Below the pieces are notes generated by a model. The model searched no databases and was not told the origin of the DNA. It worked only from the letters and a program-made list of their open reading frames with translations. A DNA stretch of 64,000 bases from JBLNDJ01 sp050261515 (GTDB lineage: Bacteria; Acidobacteriota; Terriglobia; Bryobacterales; Bryobacteraceae): the NCBI GenBank assembly GCA_050261515.1, contig JBLNDJ010000040.1, positions 1 to 64,000 on the forward strand. The letters run 5' to 3'. The position numbers and the translations under genes are program-made. Positions 27,115 to 35,476 of this stretch are shown piece after piece. Each line of letters begins with the position of its first letter. Position 1 is the first letter of the stretch.

Positions 27115-28229
27115 ACCGTCAGCCCCCGGGCGTGAAGCTCAGCGCTCGCTTCAGCCACCCGGTCCTGAGCGATCTGCCCTTCGAGCCAGACCGCCAGCTC
27201 CTGCAATCCCTCTTCGAGCGTTATGCGCGGGTTAAACCCGAGCAGCGTGCGCGCGCGGGAAAGATCCGCATAACAGTGGCGTATGTCGCCCACGCGATAT
27301 TTGCCGGTGATTTCGGGCCGTATGCCGCGCTTGCCGAGCACGGCTCCCAGGCGCGCGGCGATTTCGAGCACGCTGTAGGGCCGCCCGCTGCCGGTGTTGA
27401 ACACGTGCCCGGGCGCCTCGGGGCGCGCCAGCGCGAGCATGCACATGCGCACCACGTCGTGGACGCTGACGAAGTCGCGCCGCTGCTCGCCATCCTCGTA
27501 GATGACGGGCTGTTTCCCGTTCAGATACCGGGCGGCGAAAATCGCCAGCACGCCGGTGTACGGGTTCGAAAGCGACTGCCGCGGCCCGTACACGTTGAAG
27601 AAACGCAGGGCCACCGTCGGGATCCCGTACGCGCTGCCCGCGATCAGGCACAGGCGCTCCTGCGTGTACTTCGAGAGCGCATAGACAGAGGTCAGGCTGG
27701 GCGGCTTCGTTTCGGGTGTCGCCGCCGGAGTGAGCCGTTCGCCCGCGCCGTCGCGCAGTTCCCAATCGCCGGCCTTCAACTGCGCGGCCGTGCGTTCGAG
27801 GCCCATGTTCAGCTTCCCGTCCGCCGAAAGGTACGCGCCCTCGCCGTAGATGCTCATGCTCGAGGCAACCACGAGCCGTTCGGCGGGCCGCGCGGCGAGC
27901 TGTTCGAGCAGCACGGCGGTTCCGAGACTGTTCACGCTGGTGTACGACGCAATTTCGTACATGCTCTGGCCGATTCCGACCGAAGCAGCGAAGTGGAACA
28001 CCGCGTCGATGCCCTTGAGCGCGCGGCGGACCGTGTCCGGGTCGCGCACATCGCCGACGATCAGCTCCGCATCCGGGGTCAGGTACGCGGGACGCTTGGC
28101 GTCCTGCCCATGAACTTGTGCGGAAAGATTGTCGAGGATTCGAACGGCGTGGCCGCATCCAACCAACGCGTCGGCGAGGTGGGAACCGATGAATCCGGCC
28201 CCCCCGGTGATGAGAACTTGCTTTCCCAA
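27111..28229 (-). CDS. NAD-dependent sugar epimerase (SDR)
   Basis: A 372-residue extended short-chain dehydrogenase with GGAGFIGSH (9-17), the catalytic Y183-x3-K187 in SVYALSKY, and a substrate region typical of nucleotide-sugar 4-epimerases of the dTDP-rhamnose-epimerase branch. Relatives have an insertion after IYGEG with two Cys pairs; the insertion is present here (residues about 130-178) but without Cys. The TTG start is supported by AAGGGGGG six bases upstream. First gene of the operon, so it probably supplies the sugar donor. Confidence 0.82.
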   Translation of the reverse strand: MGKQVLITGGAGFIGSHLADALVGCGHAVRILDNLSAQVHGQDAKRPAYLTPDAELIVGDVRDPDTVRRALKGIDAVFHFAASVGIGQSMYEIASYTSVNSLGTAVLLEQLAARPAERLVVASSMSIYGEGAYLSADGKLNMGLERTAAQLKAGDWELRDGAGERLTPAATPETKPPSLTSVYALSKYTQERLCLIAGSAYGIPTVALRFFNVYGPRQSLSNPYTGVLAIFAARYLNGKQPVIYEDGEQRRDFVSVHDVVRMCMLALARPEAPGHVFNTGSGRPYSVLEIAARLGAVLGKRGIRPEITGKYRVGDIRHCYADLSRARTLLGFNPRITLEEGLQELAVWLEGQIAQDRVAEASAELHARGLTV

Positions 28230-28235
28230 TCCGTG

Positions 28236-28243
28236 CCCCCCTT
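28236..28243 (-). promoter_or_regulatory. Ribosome binding site that supports a TTG start
   Basis: The minus-strand sequence AAGGGGGG lies six bases before the TTG at 28229 and identifies that rare codon as the start of the epimerase. Confidence 0.6.
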
Positions 28244-28289
28244 CGAGCAGACTGGCAGGCTAGATTCCATCAAAGCGTATCCTGCTTGT

Positions 28290-28318
28290 TTAATAGCACA
28301 TGCGCGTACATAGGTCAA
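28290..28318 (-). promoter_or_regulatory. Promoter of the six-gene glycosylation operon
   Basis: On the minus strand TTGACC (28318-28313), a spacer of exactly 17 bases and TATTAA (28295-28290) form a good primary-sigma promoter. The predicted start is near 28283, about 54 bases before the epimerase start, with no other gene between. Confidence 0.6.
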
Positions 28319-28320
28319 CC

Positions 28321-28349
28321 TGAACAATTACTCATGTTCGGAGTATCAT
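28321..28349 (+). promoter_or_regulatory. Candidate promoter of the TPP enzyme
   Basis: TGAACA (28321-28326), a 17-base spacer and TATCAT (28344-28349) point to transcription starting near 28356, right before the ribosome binding site. It is back to back with the minus-strand promoter, so the two operons may share control. Confidence 0.35.
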
Positions 28350-28356
28350 TGGCGGC

Positions 28357-28364
28357 AGGAGGGG
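28357..28364 (+). promoter_or_regulatory. Ribosome binding site that selects a GTG start
   Basis: AGGAGGGG lies five bases before the GTG at 28370 and favours it over two upstream in-frame ATG codons that have no such sequence. Confidence 0.65.
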
Positions 28365-28369
28365 CAATC

Positions 28370-30118
28370 GTGCTAAAAACCGCTTCCGACATCCTCGTGG
28401 AAACGATTCACAATTGGGGCGTTGACGTGGTATTCGGCGTCCCCGGCGACGGCATCGACGGCGTCATGGAGGCGTTGCGCACGCACCAGGAAACCGTCCG
28501 CTTCATTCATGCCCGGCACGAGGAAGGCGCGGCCTTCATGGCCTGCGCCTACGCCAAGTACACCGGGAAGCTGGGCTGCTGCCTGGGCACCTCGGGCCCG
28601 GGTGGAATCCATCTGCTCAACGGGCTTTACGACGCCAAGCTCGACGGCGCGCCCGTGCTGGCGATCACGGGTATGCAGTACCACGACGTAATCGGCACGC
28701 ATACGCAGCAGGACGTCGCGCTCGATCGCCTCTTCATGGACGTGGCGGTGTACAACGAGCGCATCATGGGCAAGGCGCACATCGAGAACGTGGCGGAACT
28801 CGCGTGCCGGACCGCGCTGGCCTACCGCGGCGTGGCGCACATCACCATTCCAATTGACTTTCAGGAGGAAAAGATCGATCAGCGCTCGGCGCGCAATGCG
28901 CCGCACCACGTTTCAGATGTGCTGGCGCTCGGCGCGCGCGCTCCGAACCGCGGCGACCTCGAACGGGCGGCCGAGCTGCTGAACCGCGGCAGGCGCATCG
29001 CGATCCTGGCCGGGGCAGGCGCGATCGGTGCGGGAGAGCTGCTCGAACAGGTGGCGGAAAAACTCGGCGCGCCGATCGCAAAGGCGCTGCTCGGCAAATC
29101 GTGCGTGCCCGACGACAGCCCGTACACCACCGGCGGCATCGGCCTGCTGGGTACGGAGCCTTCGCAGGACGCGCTCGAAAACTGCGACACGTTTCTGATG
29201 GTGGGGACTTCGTTCCCGTACATTGAATTCCTGCCCAAGCCGGGGCAGGCGCGCGGCGTACAGATCGACATCGACCCGAAGCGGATCGGGCTGCGGTATC
29301 CGGTCGAGGTGGGCGTCGTAGGCGATGCAACGCGCTGCCTGAGCGAGATGCTGCCGCTGCTGAAGCGGAACCGGCATCGCGGGTTCCTCGAGTCCGCGCA
29401 GGAGAGCATGAAGAAGTGGCGGGCGCTGATGGAGGAGCGCGGCACGCGCACGGACAAGCCGATGAAACCGCAGGTGGTCGCCTGGGAACTCGGCAAGCGG
29501 CTGCCGAACAACGCGATCGTTTCGTGCGATTCGGGGACTATTGCGACGTGGTGGGCGCGGCAGATCCCAGCGCGCCGCGGCCAGATGTACTCGCTTTCGG
29601 GCACGCTGGCGACGATGGGCCCTGGGCTGCCCTACGCGATCGCGGCGCAGATCGCCTATCCGCACCGGCCGTCGATCGCGTTTGTCGGCGATGGCGGGTT
29701 CTCCATGCTGATGGCGGAGTTTTCGACGGCGGTCAAATACCGGCTGCCGGTGAAGGTGATCGTGATCGACAACCGTACGCTGGGGATGATCCGGTGGGAG
29801 CAGATGATCATGGGCGGCAACCCGGAATACGGGGTGGACTTCGAGCCGATCGATTTCGCTATGTTCGCCCGGGCGTGCGGCGGGGTGGGATTCCGCGTGG
29901 AAGATCCGTATGAGATCGGCGGCGTTCTGGACCGGGCTCTGGGCACGCCGGGGCCGGTGTTGGTGGATGCGATCGTGGATCCGTACGAGCCGCCGCTGCC
30001 GCCGCGGATCAGCGCGAAGCAGGCGCGGAAGTTTGCCGAGGCGATGGTTCGCGGGCAGCCGAACCGGGGGCGGATTCTGGAGACGATCGGCCGCGGGCGT
30101 GTTCGAGAGCTGATTTAG
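28370..30118 (+). CDS. TPP-dependent pyruvate oxidase-like enzyme
   Basis: A 582-residue three-domain ThDP enzyme. E51 in ARHEEGAAFMA is the cofactor-activating Glu, the middle domain runs about residues 190-335, and the ThDP motif begins at GDGGFSMLMAEFSTA near residue 440 and ends in VIVIDN. Overall pattern is closest to pyruvate:quinone oxidoreductase/pyruvate oxidase (PoxB) and to stress-linked TPP-requiring proteins, rather than to acetolactate synthase with its regulatory partner, which is absent. It would oxidatively decarboxylate pyruvate to acetate or acetyl-phosphate. No membrane-binding C terminus like E. coli PoxB is evident. Confidence 0.8.
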   Translation: MLKTASDILVETIHNWGVDVVFGVPGDGIDGVMEALRTHQETVRFIHARHEEGAAFMACAYAKYTGKLGCCLGTSGPGGIHLLNGLYDAKLDGAPVLAITGMQYHDVIGTHTQQDVALDRLFMDVAVYNERIMGKAHIENVAELACRTALAYRGVAHITIPIDFQEEKIDQRSARNAPHHVSDVLALGARAPNRGDLERAAELLNRGRRIAILAGAGAIGAGELLEQVAEKLGAPIAKALLGKSCVPDDSPYTTGGIGLLGTEPSQDALENCDTFLMVGTSFPYIEFLPKPGQARGVQIDIDPKRIGLRYPVEVGVVGDATRCLSEMLPLLKRNRHRGFLESAQESMKKWRALMEERGTRTDKPMKPQVVAWELGKRLPNNAIVSCDSGTIATWWARQIPARRGQMYSLSGTLATMGPGLPYAIAAQIAYPHRPSIAFVGDGGFSMLMAEFSTAVKYRLPVKVIVIDNRTLGMIRWEQMIMGGNPEYGVDFEPIDFAMFARACGGVGFRVEDPYEIGGVLDRALGTPGPVLVDAIVDPYEPPLPPRISAKQARKFAEAMVRGQPNRGRILETIGRGRVRELI

Positions 30119-30169
30119 TCGGGCCGGCCGGGGCGAGGCCGCGGACCGGGGACCCGCCGCACGGACCTC

Positions 30170-30213
30170 TTGACAAATGATTGTTTTAAATGCATACTTG
30201 AAACCGTTATTTG
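30170..30213 (+). promoter_or_regulatory. TetR gene promoter with overlapping operator-like inverted repeat
   Basis: TTGACA (30170-30175), a 17-base spacer and CATACT (30193-30198) form the promoter. An inverted repeat spans it: CAAATGATTGTTT (30174-30186) and its partner at 30201-30213 match in 9 of 13 positions, with CAAAT and GTTT exact on both sides. Such a site across the -10 is what an autoregulating TetR protein would use. Confidence 0.55.
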
Positions 30214-30231
30214 AACAGGGGAAAAGGTCCC

Positions 30232-30894
30232 ATGGGCCGACAGGAGCCGGATGCGGCGAAAAGCACGAGCGATCGGATTCTGGAAGCCGCCGAAATCTGC
30301 TTTGCCACCAAAGGTATACGCGCCACTACCCTGAAGGAAATCACCGAGCTCGCCGACGTCAACATCGCAGCCGTTAACTATCACTTCGGGTCGAAGGACG
30401 AGCTGGTGCGGGCCGTCTACGAGCGCAGTTTCCGCCCGCTCAATGAAGACCGCCTGCGACTGCTAGAGAAGGTCGAAGCCAGGGCCGATGGCGCCGGAAT
30501 CACGCTTGAAGACGTGTTGCGGGCCCTGTTCGAGCCCATGATCCGGGCCTGGACCACGAACAGGAACTTCATCCTGCTGGTCGGGCGTCTGCAGCACGAG
30601 CCCGACGCCGAACTGAACGGGTACATACAGGGCCAGTTGTACAGCGAGCTGGTCCGCCGGTTCCTGGCGGCCGCCAGGAAGGCGGCGCCCGACATTCCCG
30701 AGGCGGACCTGTTCTTCTGGATCCACTTTCTGTTCGGCGGCACCGTCTACACGCTTTTCAACAGCCAGGATATGGAGCGCCTGCACGCAGGCCGGAATCT
30801 CCTGGACTGCCCGGATGTCTTTCTCGACGTTTTGATCTCGTTCGGCGCGGCGGGCCTGCGCTCGCGCCGCATCCCGATTGCCACGGAGAAATAG
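30232..30894 (+). CDS. TetR/AcrR-family transcriptional regulator
   Basis: A 220-residue repressor-type protein with the N-terminal helix-turn-helix TLKEITELADVNIAAVNYHFGSKDELVRAVY (residues about 32-62; quoted in parts: the recognition helix is NIAAVNYHF). The C-terminal ligand domain is helical with no identified ligand. The ATG at 30232 fits the family length. Its gene ends one base before the receptor gene's start, so the two are co-transcribed, and it may control the whole uptake locus. Confidence 0.85.
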   Translation: MGRQEPDAAKSTSDRILEAAEICFATKGIRATTLKEITELADVNIAAVNYHFGSKDELVRAVYERSFRPLNEDRLRLLEKVEARADGAGITLEDVLRALFEPMIRAWTTNRNFILLVGRLQHEPDAELNGYIQGQLYSELVRRFLAAARKAAPDIPEADLFFWIHFLFGGTVYTLFNSQDMERLHAGRNLLDCPDVFLDVLISFGAAGLRSRRIPIATEK

Positions 30895-30895
30895 A

Positions 30896-33800
30896 ATGAA
30901 CCTCGCGAACGGTCTGTTCCGATTCCACACGTCCCGGAAGGTCGGGGACGCGCTTCTCCTCCTAATCCTGCTCGCCGCCGCCGCGACGGGAGTTTTCGCC
31001 CAGGAATACCGCGCCAGGGTGCAGGGCCTGGTCACCGATCCCAGCCAGGCCGTGGTTCCGCAGGCGCGCGTCGTTCTGCTCAACGAGAAGACGGGCGTTT
31101 CGGCCTCCACGGTCACGGATGCCGGCGGAAGGTATGTCTTTGACCTGGTCCAGCCGGGCACTTACGCGCTGCGGGCCGAAGCCGCGGGCTTCGAGCCGTT
31201 CGAGCGCAGGAACATCCTGGTGCAGGTGCGCGGAGACATCACGGTCGATCCGCGCCTGCAGATCGGCGGGTCGGCCACGACGATCACGGTGTCCGACACC
31301 GGCACGCAGATCGAGTTCAACACCAGCTCGATGGACCTCACGGTCAACGAGACGATGCTGAAAGACCTGCCGGTGATGGCGCGCAATCCGTTCCAACTGG
31401 CGACGCTCAACCCGGCGGTCGTCAACCGCTACACCGGGGCCTACGCGTCGGCCAACGCCAACCCGTTCTTCATGTGGGCGGCAAGCACGATCGACGTCGC
31501 GGGCACGAACTCCCGGCAGAACGACCTGTTCATCGACGGCACGCCGGTCCAGATAGGCCCGAAAGGCTCCTACACGCCGGCCATGGACGCGGTGCAGGAG
31601 TTCAGCGTGCAGCAGAACAGCGTGGATGCCGAGTACGGCCACAGCGCGGGCGGAATCCTGAGCGTCGGGATGAAATCGGGCACGAACGAGTTCCACGGCA
31701 CGGCGTATTACTTCGGGCGCAATCCTGCGCTCAACGCGGCGATCAAGTCGATCACGCACACGCCGAGCACGTCGCGGAACCACATCTGGGGCGGGACGCT
31801 CGGCAACCCGATCGTCAAGAACAAGCTGTTCACGTTCACCTCATGGGAGCAGTGGATCACGCGGGAGCCGCTGACGACCGCGATGACGCTGCCCACCGAT
31901 CTCGAGCGCACGGGCGACTTCTCGCAGACGCTGAACGCGATCGGGGGGCTGCAAGTGATTTACGATCCGTGGTCCACCACGCTCGACCCGGCAACGGGCG
32001 CGGTCCAGCGCACGCCGTATCCGGGCAACAAGATCCCGGCGCAGAACCTGGACCCGGCGGCCGTTCGTTTCATGAAAGACGTCTGGCAGCCGAACGGGGC
32101 GGGCGAGTCGTTGATGGGACTGGAGAACTTCCGGAAGACCTTCCCGATGACGATTCGGTACCTGAATTTCAGCGAGCGCGCGGACTGGAACCCGAGCGAC
32201 CGCTGGCGGGTATTCGGCCGCTTCAGCCAGGTGCGCACGAACCTTTCCCCGGAGCGCTACGTCGATTCTCCGGCCCTGCGCGACGCCAACGCGGGTGTCA
32301 TGAACAACCGCAACATAGCGGGCGACGTGGTCTGGATGAAAGACCCGCGCACGGTGTTCAGCTTCCGCATGGGGTACACGGGACTGGCCGACGATTACAA
32401 CTCCGCCCCGTCGAAACTCACCGAGCAGCAGCTCGGCGATTTCTGGCCGGGCAACGCGTGGTACAAGCCGTACCTGAAAGACCTGCCCGCGATCTACTAT
32501 CCGGCACTGTATGTCGGGGACGCCATCTTCGGCCAGGACCTCTACTGGATTCAGGACCCGCATCACTACAGCGGCCATGCCACCGTGCGGCGAACGCAGG
32601 GCGTTCATAACCTCAAGGGCGGATTCGAGTCGCGGTTCCACCGCTCGCGGGTTCACATGCCGAACCTGATGGGCTTCGGCTTCCTGCCCACCTCCACCTC
32701 CGACACCTACCAGAACCCCAACTGGGGCCTGACCGGAGACAGTTGGGCCACCTTCCTGACGGGCGCGGTGGAGCTGGCGCAGGCCGCCTACATCGCTCCC
32801 GAGCGGACGAACGTGAACTACTACGCGGCCTACTTCCAGGACGACTTCAAGCTCAGCCGGAACGTCACGCTCAACCTGGGGCTGCGCTGGGAATACGAAA
32901 CCGCGCCGGTGGACCCCAGAAACTACTCGCTCACGCGCATGGTGGATCTCACCGACCCGATCCCCGAGATGCAGGCCAACCCCCCGGTCTTCCACCCGCA
33001 GGTGGAGGCGCTCTACGGCAAGCCGCACCTGTTCAACGGGGCGTTCGTCTACACGGATGCGAGCCATCCGGGCAAGTACGATCCGAACAAGTTCGTGTTC
33101 AACCCGCGCGTGGGCATCGCCATCCGGCTCAGCGACAAGACCGCGTTGCGCGGCGGGTGGGCGCGTTTCATCGTGCCGCCGCTGACCGTGTCGCGCACCA
33201 TCACGGGGGACATAGGGGTCTACGGCTTCAGCCAGGTTACCCAACCCGCGCCCACGATCGCGGGCGTTCCCGGAGCACGGTTGAGCAATCCGTTCCCGAA
33301 CCTGCTGCTGCCCGCGGGCAAAGAGTACGGCCGCTATACGCAGCTCGGCAACAGCGTGTCCTGGGACAACCCGGAGTTCCGAACCGGCGTCAACGACCGC
33401 ATCAATGTGACTCTCCAGCGCGCGCTCGCGGCGGGCTTCATCGCCGAGGCGACCTACTTCGCCAATCTCGGCCACGACCTTCCGTATAACAAGCAGCTCA
33501 ACATGATGGACCCGAACCTTCTGTACACCTACGGCGCGATGGTCGAGCAGGGCGTGCCGAATCCGTTCTACCAGTACGCGACGCCGGACAAATTCCCCGG
33601 GCCGCTGCGCGATTACCCCTACCTGCCCGCCAACTATCTGCTGAAGCCGTATCCGCAGTACGTGGACCTCACGCAGATGAACACGCCCGGCGTTATCGAC
33701 CGCTACCACTCGCTCCAGGCGGGAATCCGCAAGGACTTCAGCCACGGCTATCAGCTCATGTGGAACTACAACTACGGGCGGCAGAAGACCGGCGCCTTCT

Positions 33801-34360
33801 TCAACGACGTGGACGAGTACGCGGGGCGCTTCACGATGATGCCCAGCAAGGAGCCGCGGCACCGGTTCAACTTCGCGGGGACCTTCGAGCTGCCGTTCGG
33901 CCGCGGCCGCAAAATTGCGCCGCACGCGCCCGCCATCGTCGAGCACGTGATCGGCGGCTGGTCGGCGAGCCCCATTCTCACCTACAGCAGCGGCGAATAT
34001 CTGCGGTTCGGGCCGATGGCGGCGGCGAGCGGCGATCCGCGAATCGACAATCCCGGCCGGGACCAGTACTTCGACACCAGCCTGTTTTCCGTGCTGCCGG
34101 CCTATACGATGCGCACCAATCCCTGGCAATACGACGGCGTGACCGGATCGCCGAGTTGGAACATCGACGTAGGCGTGGCGAAGTACTTCGCGCTCACCGA
34201 ACGGCTCAAGACCGAGTTCCGCTTCGAGGCCTACAATCTCACGAACAGTTTCGTACCGGGGCTGCCGAACATGACGGTCGGCACGCCGCTGTTCGGCAAG
34301 TCCACCACGCAGGCGAATCTGGGGCGGCAGATGCAGTACACTCTACGCCTGCACTTCTAG
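30896..34360 (+). CDS. TonB-dependent receptor with carboxypeptidase-regulatory-like domain (Oar-like)
   Basis: A 1154-residue outer-membrane receptor of the acidobacterial Oar/CarbopepD type. A signal peptide ends near residue 36 (VFA before QEYRARV). Residues 40-125 form an Ig-like carboxypeptidase regulatory domain with GTYALRAEAAGF, then a plug domain (about 130-270) with RQNDLFIDGTPVQ and GHSAGGILSVGMKSGTNEFHG, then the barrel ending in an aromatic strand (YTLRLHF). It probably imports a large substrate such as an oligosaccharide, but no cognate SusD is present. The start at 30896 gives the clean signal peptide. Confidence 0.88.
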   Translation: MNLANGLFRFHTSRKVGDALLLLILLAAAATGVFAQEYRARVQGLVTDPSQAVVPQARVVLLNEKTGVSASTVTDAGGRYVFDLVQPGTYALRAEAAGFEPFERRNILVQVRGDITVDPRLQIGGSATTITVSDTGTQIEFNTSSMDLTVNETMLKDLPVMARNPFQLATLNPAVVNRYTGAYASANANPFFMWAASTIDVAGTNSRQNDLFIDGTPVQIGPKGSYTPAMDAVQEFSVQQNSVDAEYGHSAGGILSVGMKSGTNEFHGTAYYFGRNPALNAAIKSITHTPSTSRNHIWGGTLGNPIVKNKLFTFTSWEQWITREPLTTAMTLPTDLERTGDFSQTLNAIGGLQVIYDPWSTTLDPATGAVQRTPYPGNKIPAQNLDPAAVRFMKDVWQPNGAGESLMGLENFRKTFPMTIRYLNFSERADWNPSDRWRVFGRFSQVRTNLSPERYVDSPALRDANAGVMNNRNIAGDVVWMKDPRTVFSFRMGYTGLADDYNSAPSKLTEQQLGDFWPGNAWYKPYLKDLPAIYYPALYVGDAIFGQDLYWIQDPHHYSGHATVRRTQGVHNLKGGFESRFHRSRVHMPNLMGFGFLPTSTSDTYQNPNWGLTGDSWATFLTGAVELAQAAYIAPERTNVNYYAAYFQDDFKLSRNVTLNLGLRWEYETAPVDPRNYSLTRMVDLTDPIPEMQANPPVFHPQVEALYGKPHLFNGAFVYTDASHPGKYDPNKFVFNPRVGIAIRLSDKTALRGGWARFIVPPLTVSRTITGDIGVYGFSQVTQPAPTIAGVPGARLSNPFPNLLLPAGKEYGRYTQLGNSVSWDNPEFRTGVNDRINVTLQRALAAGFIAEATYFANLGHDLPYNKQLNMMDPNLLYTYGAMVEQGVPNPFYQYATPDKFPGPLRDYPYLPANYLLKPYPQYVDLTQMNTPGVIDRYHSLQAGIRKDFSHGYQLMWNYNYGRQKTGAFFNDVDEYAGRFTMMPSKEPRHRFNFAGTFELPFGRGRKIAPHAPAIVEHVIGGWSASPILTYSSGEYLRFGPMAAASGDPRIDNPGRDQYFDTSLFSVLPAYTMRTNPWQYDGVTGSPSWNIDVGVAKYFALTERLKTEFRFEAYNLTNSFVPGLPNMTVGTPLFGKSTTQANLGRQMQYTLRLHF

Positions 34361-34370
34361 GAGTGGACAG

Positions 34371-35471
34371 GTGACATTCTCGAAGCTTCGTTACTGGCTG
34401 CTGGCGCTGGCGGCTCCGGCGGCGGCATGGGCGCAGCCCTCGTTCGCGGGCCTGCCGCAATTACGGAACGCCGAGACGCGGTCCATCTCGGCCGAGAATC
34501 CCACCGGGGAGCGGGGCGGCGGCGCGCGCGCCGTCCCGACCCCGATGAGCGGCGGCTCCGCGCTCGGCACGGGATGGAAGATCAGTCCGGATATCGTGCT
34601 GATCCGCCGCAAGACCGTCACGCTCGCCGATGTTCAAGGTCCCGGCGTGATCCAGCACATTTGGATCACGGTGTCCGAGAAGGCCTACCGCGATTGCATC
34701 CTGCGCTTCTATTGGGATGACGAGAAGGAGCCTTCGATCGAATCGCCGCTGGGCGACTTTTTTGCCAACGCGCACGCGATGCGCTATCCGGTCAATTCGC
34801 TCATGATCGCCGCCAACCCGAGCGGCGGGTTCAATTCCTACTGGCCGATGCCGTTCCGCAAGCACGCGCGGATCACCATCGAGAACCAGCGCCCGGAGGA
34901 CATCGCCGGATTCTTCTACCAGATCACCTATTCGCTCGAGCCGGTCGCGGAGGACGCGGCGTACTTCCACGCGTCGTGGCGGCGTTCGATGTCCTCGCGC
35001 GAGCACCCGGAGCACACCATTGTCGACGGCATCGTGGGGCAGGGCCACTATGTCGGCACGTTCATCGGCTGGGAGCAGTTGTCGAACGGCTGGTGGGGCG
35101 AAGGCGAGGTGAAGTTCTACCTGGACGGCGACGACAAGTTCCCCACCATCTGCACCACCGGCACCGAGGACTACTTCGGCGGCGCGTGGAACTTCGGCGA
35201 TACGACGTTCTCGGCGGCGTACGCGGGCTACCCCCTCTTCCTGAAGCAGCCGGGCCAGATTCCGAAACACGCGATGTACCGCTGGCACGTGCCGGACCCG
35301 ATCCGCTTCAAAAAAGAGCTGCGCGTGACCATCCAGACCCTGGGCCACTGGCCGAACGGGAAGTTTCAGCCGCTGACCGACGACTTGTCCTCGGTGGCCT
35401 ACTGGTATCAGGCCGAGCCGCACAAACCGTTTCCCGCGGTGCCGGCCCGCGAGGCGCGCTTTCCGAGGTGA
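34371..35471 (+). CDS. DUF2961 (GH172-type) glycoside hydrolase
   Basis: A 366-residue secreted protein with a signal peptide ending near AWA-QPS. It has the DUF2961 hallmarks: WITVSEKAYRDCILRFYWD, PLGDFF, SYWPMPF and the catalytic-region GTEDYFGGAWNF. This family is now glycoside hydrolase family 172, which includes difructose-dianhydride and arabinofuranosidase activities. A GTG start follows AGGAG that overlaps the receptor stop. It belongs to the same uptake locus. Confidence 0.85.
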   Translation: MTFSKLRYWLLALAAPAAAWAQPSFAGLPQLRNAETRSISAENPTGERGGGARAVPTPMSGGSALGTGWKISPDIVLIRRKTVTLADVQGPGVIQHIWITVSEKAYRDCILRFYWDDEKEPSIESPLGDFFANAHAMRYPVNSLMIAANPSGGFNSYWPMPFRKHARITIENQRPEDIAGFFYQITYSLEPVAEDAAYFHASWRRSMSSREHPEHTIVDGIVGQGHYVGTFIGWEQLSNGWWGEGEVKFYLDGDDKFPTICTTGTEDYFGGAWNFGDTTFSAAYAGYPLFLKQPGQIPKHAMYRWHVPDPIRFKKELRVTIQTLGHWPNGKFQPLTDDLSSVAYWYQAEPHKPFPAVPAREARFPR

Positions 35472-35476
35472 ACGCC

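Noticed and set aside
31841..34129. A 762-codon antisense open frame
   Set aside because: It lies wholly within the TonB receptor gene and has the same low-complexity composition as other shadow frames.
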